This document shows, in pieces, positions 51,033-62,201 of a DNA stretch of 62,201 nucleotides. The notes below the pieces were generated by a model that saw only the letters and a list, made by a program, of their open reading frames with translations, was not told the origin of the DNA and did no database searches. This DNA is from Lachnospiraceae bacterium (GTDB taxonomy: Bacteria > Bacillota > Clostridia > Lachnospirales > Lachnospiraceae): the NCBI GenBank assembly GCA_017548765.1, contig JAFYZH010000059.1, forward strand, positions 1 to 62,201, read 5' to 3'. Each line of letters starts with the position of its first letter. The stretch's first letter is position 1. The position numbers were made by a program, and so were the translations under genes.

Positions 51033-53090
51033 ATGGCTGTATATACATGTAAAATGTGCGGAGGAAAACTGAAGCCGGAAGAAGGCTCGGCCATCTGCAC
51101 CTGTGAATACTGTAAAACGCGGCAGACGTTGCCGCTGATCGATGATGAACAGGCGGCGAACCGCATTAACCGCGCGCACCATTTCCGCCAGCTCGGCGAG
51201 TTTGATAAAGCGGCGGATACTTATACGGAGATGATCGCGATCGAAGGCGGCTCAGGCATGAGTTTGAGCCACGTGGACCCGGAACTGTTCTGGTCGCTGG
51301 CGCTGTGCCGTTATGGCATCGAGTATGTTAACGATCCGGTGACGCATCAGGGCGTTGCGACCTGTCATCGCGTGCAGTATAAGAGCATTTTGGACGACTC
51401 GGACTACCTGCAGGCTGTGGACAATGCGGACCCGCTGCGCCGCGCATACTATGAGCAGGAGGCGCAGTATATCGCATCGGTCCAGAAGAGGATCCTGGAG
51501 ATATCGGAGCGTGAGGAGCCGTTCGATGTTTTTTTGTGCTACAAAGAGACGGATGCGGACGGAAAGCGCACGAAGGACAGCGTCCTGGCGCAGGAAATGT
51601 ACTATCAGCTGACTAAGGAAGGGTTTAAGGTATTTTTCGCCCGGATCACCCTGGAAGGGAAACTCGGGACCGAATATGAACCCTATATTTTCGCTGCGCT
51701 TCATTCAGCAAGGACCATGGTCGTGATCGGCACGGATCCGGCCTACTTTAACGCGCCCTGGGTGAAGAACGAGTGGGCCCGTTTCCTCTCCGTCATGAAG
51801 GAGGAGGGCTTCCGCTCATTGATCGTGGCCTATAAGGACATGAACCCTTATGACATTCCGGATGCGCTTTCGATGTATCCGGCGCAGGACATGGGAGAAC
51901 TGGGCTTCCTGCAGGATCTGACACGCGGCATACGTAAACTGTCGAATAAGGAAGAAGAACTTCAAAACAAAAACCGCGCCCGGGAAACCGTCGTGATCAC
52001 ATCGAACACCAACGTCGAGCCGCTGCTCAAACGCATCGGTTTGTTCATGGAGGACGGTGATTTTACGAGCGCCATGGAGTATTGTGAAATGGCGCTGGAC
52101 ATTTACCCGGAATGCGCGCAGGCCTACCTGTACCTGGTATTGGCGAAACGGAAGATAAAGACTGTGGAGCAGCTTAGCGAATCAAAAGAGGAATTCGACC
52201 TTCTGAGCGACCGGGATTTTCAGAAGGTGCTTCGTTTCGGGGATGAGGACTTCAAGAAAGGCATGCTCCTTATGGTTCGGGAGAAAGAATACAGTGCCGT
52301 TATGGGACGGTATGACCGGCTTTTGACGGTCGAACTGGAAAGAGGGTGGAACCCGCCGGAGCAGATCCGGGAACTGATCGAATGTTTCCGGCACATGGAT
52401 GGTTATAAGGACAGCGATGCGATCGTAGAACGTCTGGAGAGAAAATATACGCTCAGCCGGATCCATGAGGCGGCACAGGAGCTAAAGAATGCAACATCCC
52501 GGGAAGAACTGTTGGCTGCAGCAAGCCGCATCCGGGATATCGAAGACCTGAGGAGAGATCCTGAGTTTATGACGATCTTCGGCTATCCGCAACCGGAAGA
52601 AGCGTATCATACAGCGGTGCAACTGATGCGCGGTTATAAAAATCCTGTGGAAAACCTTAAGGCAGCCCGGATGTTTGCATACCTGACGGATTATAGAGAT
52701 TCGGCTGCTTTGCTGAAAGAATGCGTAAAAATGATGCTATATATGGAAGCCACTAAGGTCATGAGCGGCAGCACAGCGGCCGACTGCTTCAAGGCGATCC
52801 ATTTGTTCAACTCCCTTGGGAACTATGAGGATGCTCCAAAGAAGGCTGCCGAAGCAAAAGAAAAGTGGCAGGAGCTGGTCTATTCCACGGCGGTCAATAC
52901 GATGGAATGCGCCCGGACACCTGAAAACCTCGAGAAGGCTGTAAGCATGTTTGAATCCCTCGGGGACTACAGGGATTCCGAAGAGAAAGCCGAGGAGGCA
53001 AAAAAAAGCCTGAAAAAAATGATACGGAAGATCAACAAAGAAGGCATCGACCCCAAAGGCGGCGATTTTATGATGAAAAAGTGGTTGTAA
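51033..53090 (+). CDS. Zinc-ribbon TIR-domain protein without membrane anchor
   Basis: A 685-aa paralogue: zinc ribbon at C6/C9 and C24/C27, a helical region to about 162, TIR domain at 163-302 with FDVFLCYKET, FKVFFARITLEGKLGTEYEP and WVKNEW (Trp 243, Glu 247). The remaining half is helical repeats with recurrent DYRDS/NYEDA motifs. No transmembrane segment is visible, so it is probably soluble. GAGGATAA precedes the ATG. It begins 58 nt after the first TIR gene and is probably co-transcribed. The two TIR cores keep whole blocks identical (for example LEGKLGTEYEPYIFAAL), which argues for conserved function. Confidence 0.8.
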   Translation: MAVYTCKMCGGKLKPEEGSAICTCEYCKTRQTLPLIDDEQAANRINRAHHFRQLGEFDKAADTYTEMIAIEGGSGMSLSHVDPELFWSLALCRYGIEYVNDPVTHQGVATCHRVQYKSILDDSDYLQAVDNADPLRRAYYEQEAQYIASVQKRILEISEREEPFDVFLCYKETDADGKRTKDSVLAQEMYYQLTKEGFKVFFARITLEGKLGTEYEPYIFAALHSARTMVVIGTDPAYFNAPWVKNEWARFLSVMKEEGFRSLIVAYKDMNPYDIPDALSMYPAQDMGELGFLQDLTRGIRKLSNKEEELQNKNRARETVVITSNTNVEPLLKRIGLFMEDGDFTSAMEYCEMALDIYPECAQAYLYLVLAKRKIKTVEQLSESKEEFDLLSDRDFQKVLRFGDEDFKKGMLLMVREKEYSAVMGRYDRLLTVELERGWNPPEQIRELIECFRHMDGYKDSDAIVERLERKYTLSRIHEAAQELKNATSREELLAAASRIRDIEDLRRDPEFMTIFGYPQPEEAYHTAVQLMRGYKNPVENLKAARMFAYLTDYRDSAALLKECVKMMLYMEATKVMSGSTAADCFKAIHLFNSLGNYEDAPKKAAEAKEKWQELVYSTAVNTMECARTPENLEKAVSMFESLGDYRDSEEKAEEAKKSLKKMIRKINKEGIDPKGGDFMMKKWL

Positions 53091-53105
53091 TTCTTCTGCA
53101 AAGCC

Positions 53106-53134
53106 TTTTCAAATCACTCGAAATGTGCTATAAT
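53106..53134 (+). promoter_or_regulatory. Promoter of the third zinc-ribbon gene
   Basis: TTTTCA, 17 bp, TATAAT with TGC before the -10. Confidence 0.65.
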
Positions 53135-53214
53135 AACAGACAGATATACTTTCGGAATCAAATATGTGCGAAAACGATAAGAATCGAGTTGATATGTAAA
53201 GGAGAAATTGTACC

Positions 53215-54768
53215 TTGGCTGTAATGAATTGTAAAATATGCGGAAACCCGTTATTTGTGATGGACGGCATGCTGACCCGTGAATGTACGGTATGTAAGAC
53301 CCCACAAACGGTTCCGAAGGATATAAGCAATGAAAATCTGGACATGATCAATCGCGCAAACTCATTCCGCTTAAGCGGCGATTATGATAAGGCGTCGAAG
53401 ATCTACAAAGAACTGGCATCGAAGACGCAGGATGCGGAACTGTTCTGGGGCTTGGTATTGTGCCGTTACGGAGTTCACTATGTTGACGATCCGAACACGG
53501 GACGTAAGATCCCCGCTTGTGATAATCCGCAGTATCAGAGCATCCTGGCTGACGATAACTATCTGCGTGCGACCGAACTGGCTTCACCGGAGCAGTATGA
53601 GCTGATCTCGGAGGAGGCCCGCATCATTGCGGCCATCCAGAAGCAGCATCTGCGCGAAGTGAACTCGAGAGAGACGAATGAAGCCCGCATGCTGTCGGAT
53701 GGTTCCGACCGTTTAGCGGAGGAAGGCTCCGCGGGAGCATCCGATGAGGAGGGGTCGGTTTCATTGTTGCCGGCCGTTCTCGGAAAGCGTAAGATCGTAG
53801 ATCCGGAATTAGCAGAGGCAGATCGTATATTCGCCCGCGGTATCCTGGATACGCGTTCCCTGAATAACCTGGCGAACCGTTATGAGAAACTGGCGTCTGC
53901 CCGCCCGAAGCCCGGGGACGATAAAGAAGTCCGCGCGGCTCTGGAGGAACGTCGCGTAGAATGTCTGGAGAAGGCGAAAGAGTGCCGCTATCGCGCGGCA
54001 AATATGATCCTCGAAGCGAACGGAAATGCGGAGAGCATGATGAATGCATCCAACACGTTCGCTCAGTTGGAGTACTATAAAGATTCAAAGAACCTGATGC
54101 TGACTTGTATGGATCGTGCGCTGGATAAGACACGTAAGGTGCAGGATCACCTTTCATCCGCTTCCGTAGCGGACCGCAGACTTCTGACGGATCTGTCCAT
54201 ACGATATAAAGAGCTGGTGGATGAGGAGATCCCCGAGAGCGTTCCCGATGAGATCCGGAAGTCTCTGAACAGCCGCAAGCGTGAGTTTAGCATCCGGTCG
54301 AATGAGTGTGATTACCTGATCGCCCTCATCGATATGGAGAACTCGAAGGATCCGGAGATCCTGCGGACAGCAGCGGATACATTCGAGAACCTCGGTAAGT
54401 TCCGCGATGCTTCCAAGCGCAGTGACGAGGCGAAAAAGAGGTCAATGGCTGCATCATACGAGCGTGCGGAGCAGGCCATGAAGTGGGCCTACGAGCCGGA
54501 GCAGTTTGAAGAGGCCGCCGCAATGTTCGAGGAACTCGGCGAATACCGCGACAGCGTGCTCCAGGCATCTGTTTGCCGTAAGAAAGCAATTCGTAAAGAA
54601 TTAAAGCATATCAGCAATAAGCGCTGGCATCTGATCGTTGCGGCAGTAGCGGTCACCATCATCCTGATCATAGCGCTTCTGGTTTGGATCCAGCCCGAAC
54701 TTCCCGTTTGGATCGGCGTATTCTTAGGCGTCGGCTACCTGTGGAAGCGGATACTGGAGACATTGTAA
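53215..54768 (+). CDS. Zinc-ribbon paralogue lacking the TIR domain, membrane-anchored
   Basis: A 517-aa protein starting at TTG: AAAGGAG lies 10 nt before, and with this start the N-terminus MAVMNCKICG aligns with MAVYTCKMCG of its neighbour. Zinc ligands C6/C9 and C24/C27 are kept. The helical region up to about residue 145 (AELFWGLVLCRYG, QYQSILADDNYLRA) matches the first two genes, then the sequence departs exactly where their TIR domains begin. The second half has the DYRDS-type repeats (FENLGKFRDA, FEELGEYRDS), and the end is hydrophobic (two possible transmembrane segments near WHLIVAAVAVTIILIIALLV). It may be a TIR-less partner or adaptor. Confidence 0.75.
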   Translation: MAVMNCKICGNPLFVMDGMLTRECTVCKTPQTVPKDISNENLDMINRANSFRLSGDYDKASKIYKELASKTQDAELFWGLVLCRYGVHYVDDPNTGRKIPACDNPQYQSILADDNYLRATELASPEQYELISEEARIIAAIQKQHLREVNSRETNEARMLSDGSDRLAEEGSAGASDEEGSVSLLPAVLGKRKIVDPELAEADRIFARGILDTRSLNNLANRYEKLASARPKPGDDKEVRAALEERRVECLEKAKECRYRAANMILEANGNAESMMNASNTFAQLEYYKDSKNLMLTCMDRALDKTRKVQDHLSSASVADRRLLTDLSIRYKELVDEEIPESVPDEIRKSLNSRKREFSIRSNECDYLIALIDMENSKDPEILRTAADTFENLGKFRDASKRSDEAKKRSMAASYERAEQAMKWAYEPEQFEEAAAMFEELGEYRDSVLQASVCRKKAIRKELKHISNKRWHLIVAAVAVTIILIIALLVWIQPELPVWIGVFLGVGYLWKRILETL

Positions 54769-54828
54769 GAGTAACGGATCCATTTGAGAGGCCGGGCCTC
54801 TAAGTATATAGATCAAAGGAGTGATTTT

Positions 54829-56103
54829 GTGATTAAAAAAGAAATGATCGCGATGCTGCTCGCAGGGGGACAGGGTAGCCGACTCGGAGTTCTTACTTCC
54901 AAGGTCGCTAAACCGGCGGTGGCATTCGGCGGAAAGTACCGTATCATCGATTTTCCGCTCAGTAACTGTATCAATTCGGGAATCGATACGGTCGGCGTGC
55001 TGACCCAGTATCAGCCGCTTCGTCTGAATACCCATATCGGCATCGGTATTCCGTGGGATCTGGACCGCAACGTGGGCGGTGTTTCCATCCTGCCTCCGTA
55101 CGAGAAGAGCACCAACAGCGAATGGTATACCGGTACTGCAAATGCTATTTATCAGAACATTGATTACATCGACAGCTATAATCCGGATTATGTGCTGATC
55201 CTTTCGGGTGACCACATTTACAAGATGGATTATGAAGTGATGCTCGATTACCATAAATCGAACAATGCCGCGCTTACGATCGCGACCATGCCTGTTCCGC
55301 TTTCCGAGGCGAGCCGTTTCGGCATCGTGATCACCGACGAGAACGGACGGATCCGTGAGTTCGAGGAGAAGCCTGCGAACCCGCGCAGCAACCTGGCGTC
55401 CATGGGTATCTACATCTTCACATGGTCGGTTCTCCGGGAAGCATTGCTCGCGCAGAAGGATGTTCCGAACTGCGACTTCGGTAAGCACGTCATTCCGTAC
55501 TGCCATGAGCGCGGTGAGCGTATCTTCGCGTACGAGTATAACGGCTACTGGAAGGATGTCGGAACGCTCGGTTCCTATTGGGAAGCGAATATGGAACTCA
55601 TCGATATCGTGCCGGTATTCAACCTCTACGAAGAGTTCTGGAAGATCTACACCCGTACGGATTCATTGCCCCCGCAGTACATCGCGGGCAATGCACACGT
55701 AGAGCGTTCGCTTCTCGGTGAGGGCAGCGAGATCTACGGCGAGGTATACAGCAGTGTCATCGGCGCAGACGTAGTGATCGAGGAGGGCGCTGTGGTGCGC
55801 GACTCCATCATCATGCAGGGCGCGGTGATCGGCGCAGGAACTCACGTTGAGAAGAGCATCATCGCCGAGGGTACCGTGATCGGTAAGAACTGTGAACTCG
55901 GTGTCGGCGAATATGCCGAAAGCAAACTCGATAAGAAGGTCTATGTTTTCGACCTCGTGACCATCGGTGAGAATTCTGTCGTTCCCGACGGCGTTCGCGT
56001 CGGAAAAAACACCGCGATCTCCGGCGTAACGACTGCCGAGGATTATCCGGACGGCGCTCTGGAGAGCGGCGGTTACATCATAAAGGCAGGTGGTAAGGTA
56101 TGA
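54829..56103 (+). CDS. glgC: Glucose-1-phosphate adenylyltransferase
   Basis: A 424-aa enzyme making ADP-glucose for glycogen synthesis. It shows the pyrophosphorylase start [13 protein letters not shown], the [15 protein letters not shown] substrate region, [10 protein letters not shown] and a C-terminal left-handed beta-helix of hexapeptide repeats. I place the start at the GTG at 54829, with AAAGGAG 7 nt before it. It overlaps glgD by 4 nt. Confidence 0.93.
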   Translation: MIKKEMIAMLLAGGQGSRLGVLTSKVAKPAVAFGGKYRIIDFPLSNCINSGIDTVGVLTQYQPLRLNTHIGIGIPWDLDRNVGGVSILPPYEKSTNSEWYTGTANAIYQNIDYIDSYNPDYVLILSGDHIYKMDYEVMLDYHKSNNAALTIATMPVPLSEASRFGIVITDENGRIREFEEKPANPRSNLASMGIYIFTWSVLREALLAQKDVPNCDFGKHVIPYCHERGERIFAYEYNGYWKDVGTLGSYWEANMELIDIVPVFNLYEEFWKIYTRTDSLPPQYIAGNAHVERSLLGEGSEIYGEVYSSVIGADVVIEEGAVVRDSIIMQGAVIGAGTHVEKSIIAEGTVIGKNCELGVGEYAESKLDKKVYVFDLVTIGENSVVPDGVRVGKNTAISGVTTAEDYPDGALESGGYIIKAGGKV

Positions 56104-57224
56104 GAGCGATCGGTATTATTTTAGCAGGCGGTAACAACAAACGCATGAATGAACTGTCGCAGAAGCGTGCCGTAGCGGCCATGCCCATCGCCGGCAGTTA
56201 CAGAAGCATCGATTTTGCACTGAGTAACATGACGAACTCCCACATCAATAAGGTGGCAGTCATCACCCAGTACAACTCCCGTTCCCTGAACGAGCATCTG
56301 AATTCCTCCAAATGGTGGAACTTCGGACGTAAGCAGGGCGGACTGTTCATCTACAATCCCATGATCACCATGGATAACGGAAACTGGTATCGCGGAACCG
56401 CGGACAGTATGTACCAGAATCTGAACTATCTGAAGAACAGCCACGAGCCGTACGCAGTCATCGCATCCGGCGACGGAATTTATAAACTTGACTACAACGC
56501 GGTTTTGGAATATCATATCCAGAAGAAAGCGGACATCACCGTCGTATGTAAGGATCTCGATCCTTCGAAGGAAGACCTGACCCGTTTCGGTCTGGTCCGC
56601 CTGGCGGACGACAACCGCATCCTGGACTTCGAAGAGAAGCCCATGGTGCCGAGTTACAACACCGCTTCCTGCGGCATCTACATCGTCCGCAGACGCCAGC
56701 TCATCGAGCTTCTGGAGCGTTGCGCAGCAGAGGACCGTTACGATTTCGTTAACGACATCCTTATCCGGTATAAGAACCTGAAGCGCATCTATGCGTATAA
56801 GATCGACACATACTGGAGCAGCATTTCCAGCGTTCGTTCGTACTACAACACGAACATGGATTTCCTGAAGCCCGAGATCCGGAAGTATTTCTTCCGTGAG
56901 TTCCCGGATGTCTACTCGAAGGTAGACGACAACCCGCCGGCGAAGTACAACCCCGGTTCGGCGGTACACAACAGCCTGGTTTCCAGCGGCTGCATCATCA
57001 ACGGTGTGGTGGAGAACAGCGTTCTGTTTAAGAAGGTTTTCGTGGGCAATAACTGCGTGATCAAAAACTCGATCATCCTGAACGATGTTTATATCGGTGA
57101 CAATACGGTCATCGAGAACTGCATCGTCGAGAGCCGGGATACGATCCGCTCGAACACGACCTACATCGGCGATCCGAACGATATCAAGATCGTTGTTGAG
57201 AAGAACGAAAGGTACAGTTTGTAA
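56100..57224 (+). CDS. glgD: Glucose-1-phosphate adenylyltransferase subunit GlgD
   Basis: A 374-aa protein of the same family, the usual second subunit in Gram-positive bacteria. It keeps [21 protein letters not shown] at the N-terminus but has Asn-Asn-Lys in place of the Gly-Gln-Gly of GlgC, and changed residues in the substrate region ([16 protein letters not shown]), consistent with a regulatory, less active subunit. The ATGA overlap with glgC gives a fixed ratio of the two. Confidence 0.93.
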   Translation: MRAIGIILAGGNNKRMNELSQKRAVAAMPIAGSYRSIDFALSNMTNSHINKVAVITQYNSRSLNEHLNSSKWWNFGRKQGGLFIYNPMITMDNGNWYRGTADSMYQNLNYLKNSHEPYAVIASGDGIYKLDYNAVLEYHIQKKADITVVCKDLDPSKEDLTRFGLVRLADDNRILDFEEKPMVPSYNTASCGIYIVRRRQLIELLERCAAEDRYDFVNDILIRYKNLKRIYAYKIDTYWSSISSVRSYYNTNMDFLKPEIRKYFFREFPDVYSKVDDNPPAKYNPGSAVHNSLVSSGCIINGVVENSVLFKKVFVGNNCVIKNSIILNDVYIGDNTVIENCIVESRDTIRSNTTYIGDPNDIKIVVEKNERYSL

Positions 57225-57269
57225 TGTCGGTCCTGCTATGCAGACCCGACGGTAAATAGTTTAGCATAA

Positions 57270-57334
57270 GGAGGCTGCAAGATAAGCAGCCTCCCTCGTG
57301 CGTTAAAAAAGGGTAGGTTTTCGAAGGGAAACCT
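57270..57334 (+). other. Two hairpins between glgD and pth
   Basis: GGAGGCTGC/GCAGCCTCC (57270-57278, 57286-57294) is a strong stem without a T-run. AGGTTT/AAACCT (57315-57320, 57329-57334) lies just before the pth ribosome site. They may limit read-through from glgD or control pth translation; neither is a certain terminator. Confidence 0.45.
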
Positions 57335-57352
57335 GCCGCAAGGAGTAAAGTA

Positions 57353-57913
57353 ATGTATATTATCATCGGACTGGGTAACCCGGATAACAAATACGTGGGA
57401 ACACGTCATAACATGGGCTTTGATGTGGTGGACCGCCTGGCGTATCAGCACAATATCACCATGGATACGGTGAAGCATAAGGCGCTTCTCGGTAAGGGCG
57501 TGATCAGCGGACAGAAGGTCCTGCTTGCGAAGCCTTTGACCTACATGAACCTAAGCGGCGAGAGCGTGCGCGCACTGGTGGATTTCTACAAGGTGACTCC
57601 GGCGGATATAATCGTGGTCTATGATGATATCGCTTTGGATCTGGGCCGCATCCGTGTGCGCGAAAAGGGTAGCGCGGGTGGCCACAACGGCATGAAGAAT
57701 ATCATTTTGCATCTGGGTACACAGGAGTTCGTGCGCGTCCGTGTCGGCGTCGGCGAGAAGCCGCCGCGCATGGATCTGGCGGATTATGTCCTGTCCCGCT
57801 ATAAGGCGGAGGAGATGCCTCTCGTGCGCGAGGGCGTGGTAGACGCAGCAAGCGCGATCGAGCTCATCTTAGAGCAGGATGCGCAGGCGGCCATGAACCG
57901 GTACAACGGTTAG
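57353..57913 (+). CDS. pth: Peptidyl-tRNA hydrolase
   Basis: A 186-aa enzyme that frees tRNA from stalled peptidyl-tRNA. The motifs GLGNP, the catalytic His and Asn in TRHNMGFDVVD, FLKPLTYMN-like AKPLTYMNLSG and VVYDDIALDLG are all present. AAGGAG lies before the ATG. It is 8 nt before mfd, the common clostridial order. Confidence 0.95.
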   Translation: MYIIIGLGNPDNKYVGTRHNMGFDVVDRLAYQHNITMDTVKHKALLGKGVISGQKVLLAKPLTYMNLSGESVRALVDFYKVTPADIIVVYDDIALDLGRIRVREKGSAGGHNGMKNIILHLGTQEFVRVRVGVGEKPPRMDLADYVLSRYKAEEMPLVREGVVDAASAIELILEQDAQAAMNRYNG

Positions 57914-57921
57914 GGGGGAAC

Positions 57922-61485
<3,564 letters not shown>

Positions 61486-61571
61486 TATATAATAATACAG
61501 GCTGTGCAGCATGACCTGTTGCAGGCTGACTACGATAAACCGGGGCCCGTCCGGGCCGCCAGGAGGAGAAT

Positions 61572-62201
61572 ATGAGGTTTAAAAAGGGAATGGCACTGGC
61601 TGCCGCATCCGCGATGACATTGACCGCGGTCTGTGGTTGTTCAGTTGGTAAGAAGGTAAGTGAGTCGGAGTATTCCAAGACAGTCGGCGCCAAATACGGA
61701 AAAGAAAAGATCTATTTGGATGAGTTGTTTATCTACCATCGCTTTGCACAGAAAGAGATGGATGACACGTTCGACGCATATAAAGATTGGGGCTATTTGG
61801 CTGCAGATGTCACGCGTGAAGAGTTCTATGGAGCTACGCTCAGTGGCGAACTTACAGTACTGCAGACGGTTAAACAAAGCGCGGTGGCAAGTTTGTATCA
61901 GACGCGAGTTCTGAATGACTATGCGAAGGAAAACAACATCACGCTGAGTGACGATGATGTTAAGAAGGTCGAGGAAGAGGTGAAACACTTCACGACCGGT
62001 GATGAGGCGTATTTATTTGAGGGTACGGTCGTCAACGAGGACCTGCTCCGTCGTTTCTTCACGGAAAATGCGATCGCTAACTATGCACATGAGAAACTTA
62101 GCGAGGGATACGACACTTCCGTCAATGAAGCAGATTTCCGTGTGGCACGCGGATCCTATTTCCTGGTCCTGAAGGACAAATATGACGATACGGACGAAGC
62201 G
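61572..62201 (+). CDS. Foldase-type (SurA/PrsA-like) lipoprotein, truncated by the window
   Basis: The first 210 codons of a lipoprotein, cut by the right edge. AGGAGG precedes the ATG; a signal peptide ends with TAVCGC (mature Cys near residue 23). The helical N-domain (TLSGELTVLQTVKQSAVASL, then the DYAKENNITLSDDDVKKVEEEV segment) is typical of SurA/PrsA-like chaperones; the prolyl isomerase core would follow downstream. pth-mfd-foldase is a known gene order in Clostridia. Confidence 0.75.
   Translation, partial: MRFKKGMALAAASAMTLTAVCGCSVGKKVSESEYSKTVGAKYGKEKIYLDELFIYHRFAQKEMDDTFDAYKDWGYLAADVTREEFYGATLSGELTVLQTVKQSAVASLYQTRVLNDYAKENNITLSDDDVKKVEEEVKHFTTGDEAYLFEGTVVNEDLLRRFFTENAIANYAHEKLSEGYDTSVNEADFRVARGSYFLVLKDKYDDTDEA

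Noticed and set aside
54784-54812. TTGAGA-17-TATAGA with an AGAGGCC-G-GGCCTCT palindrome before glgC
   Set aside because: A transcript starting there would begin within or after the glgC ribosome site, so it cannot serve the chosen GTG start.

Overview
The window looks like a chromosomal segment of a moderate-GC member of the Clostridia (Bacillota). Evidence: strong AGGAGG-type ribosome sites, TTGACA/TATAAT promoters with 17-bp spacers, a DnaD-domain/DnaI-like primosome pair, a GlgC/GlgD pair, the pth-mfd-foldase order and lipoproteins with Clostridia-style Thr/Ala/Glu linkers. I cannot name a family. No rRNA, tRNA, CRISPR array, phage or insertion sequence was recognised.

Layout. 1-8 kb: an SDR oxidoreductase, a 74-bp tandem repeat, a MATE exporter, an mtnN-CapA operon and an XpaC/TelA pair. 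8-24 kb: a nine-gene block holding two ABC sugar importers (two binding proteins, four permeases, no ATPase), a beta-propeller protein, a YIP1 membrane protein and a DUF5696 lipoprotein, followed by a cytoplasmic GH3 glycosidase. 24.4-27 kb: a TetR-controlled operon (aldo/keto reductase, TetR, alpha/beta hydrolase). 27-33.5 kb: an AraC regulator divergent from aguA-uxuA-uxuB, for glucuronic-acid side chains of xylan. 33.6-38 kb: two small secreted proteins with a shared C-terminal tail, a DUF2142 protein and a flippase. 38-43 kb: three paralogous lipoproteins (Ig-like, EF-hand-like loop, leucine-rich repeats) plus a fragment of a fourth. 43-48.6 kb: prs, a DnaI-like loader, a DnaD-domain protein and murC, with a DnaA-box cluster before murC. 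48.8-54.8 kb: three tandem zinc-ribbon proteins, two with TIR domains. 54.8-62.2 kb: glgC, glgD, pth, mfd and a truncated foldase lipoprotein.

How the genes work together. The same two-part site (two AATAAT boxes 21 bp apart, second box 33 bp before a -10 hexamer) stands before the ABC block (8459-8520) and before aguA (28578-28639, beside the AraC gene). This suggests one AraC regulon that imports glucuronoxylan fragments, removes glucuronic acid with AguA, passes it through UxuA/UxuB, and probably trims the xylo-oligosaccharide with GH3.

The most unusual elements are the TIR/zinc-ribbon triad, the 21-bp-phased repeat arrays that sit at one fixed distance from two matching lipoprotein promoters, and the AraC-site link between an uncharacterised importer block and glucuronate catabolism. 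All functions are inferred from sequence patterns; no database search was run.
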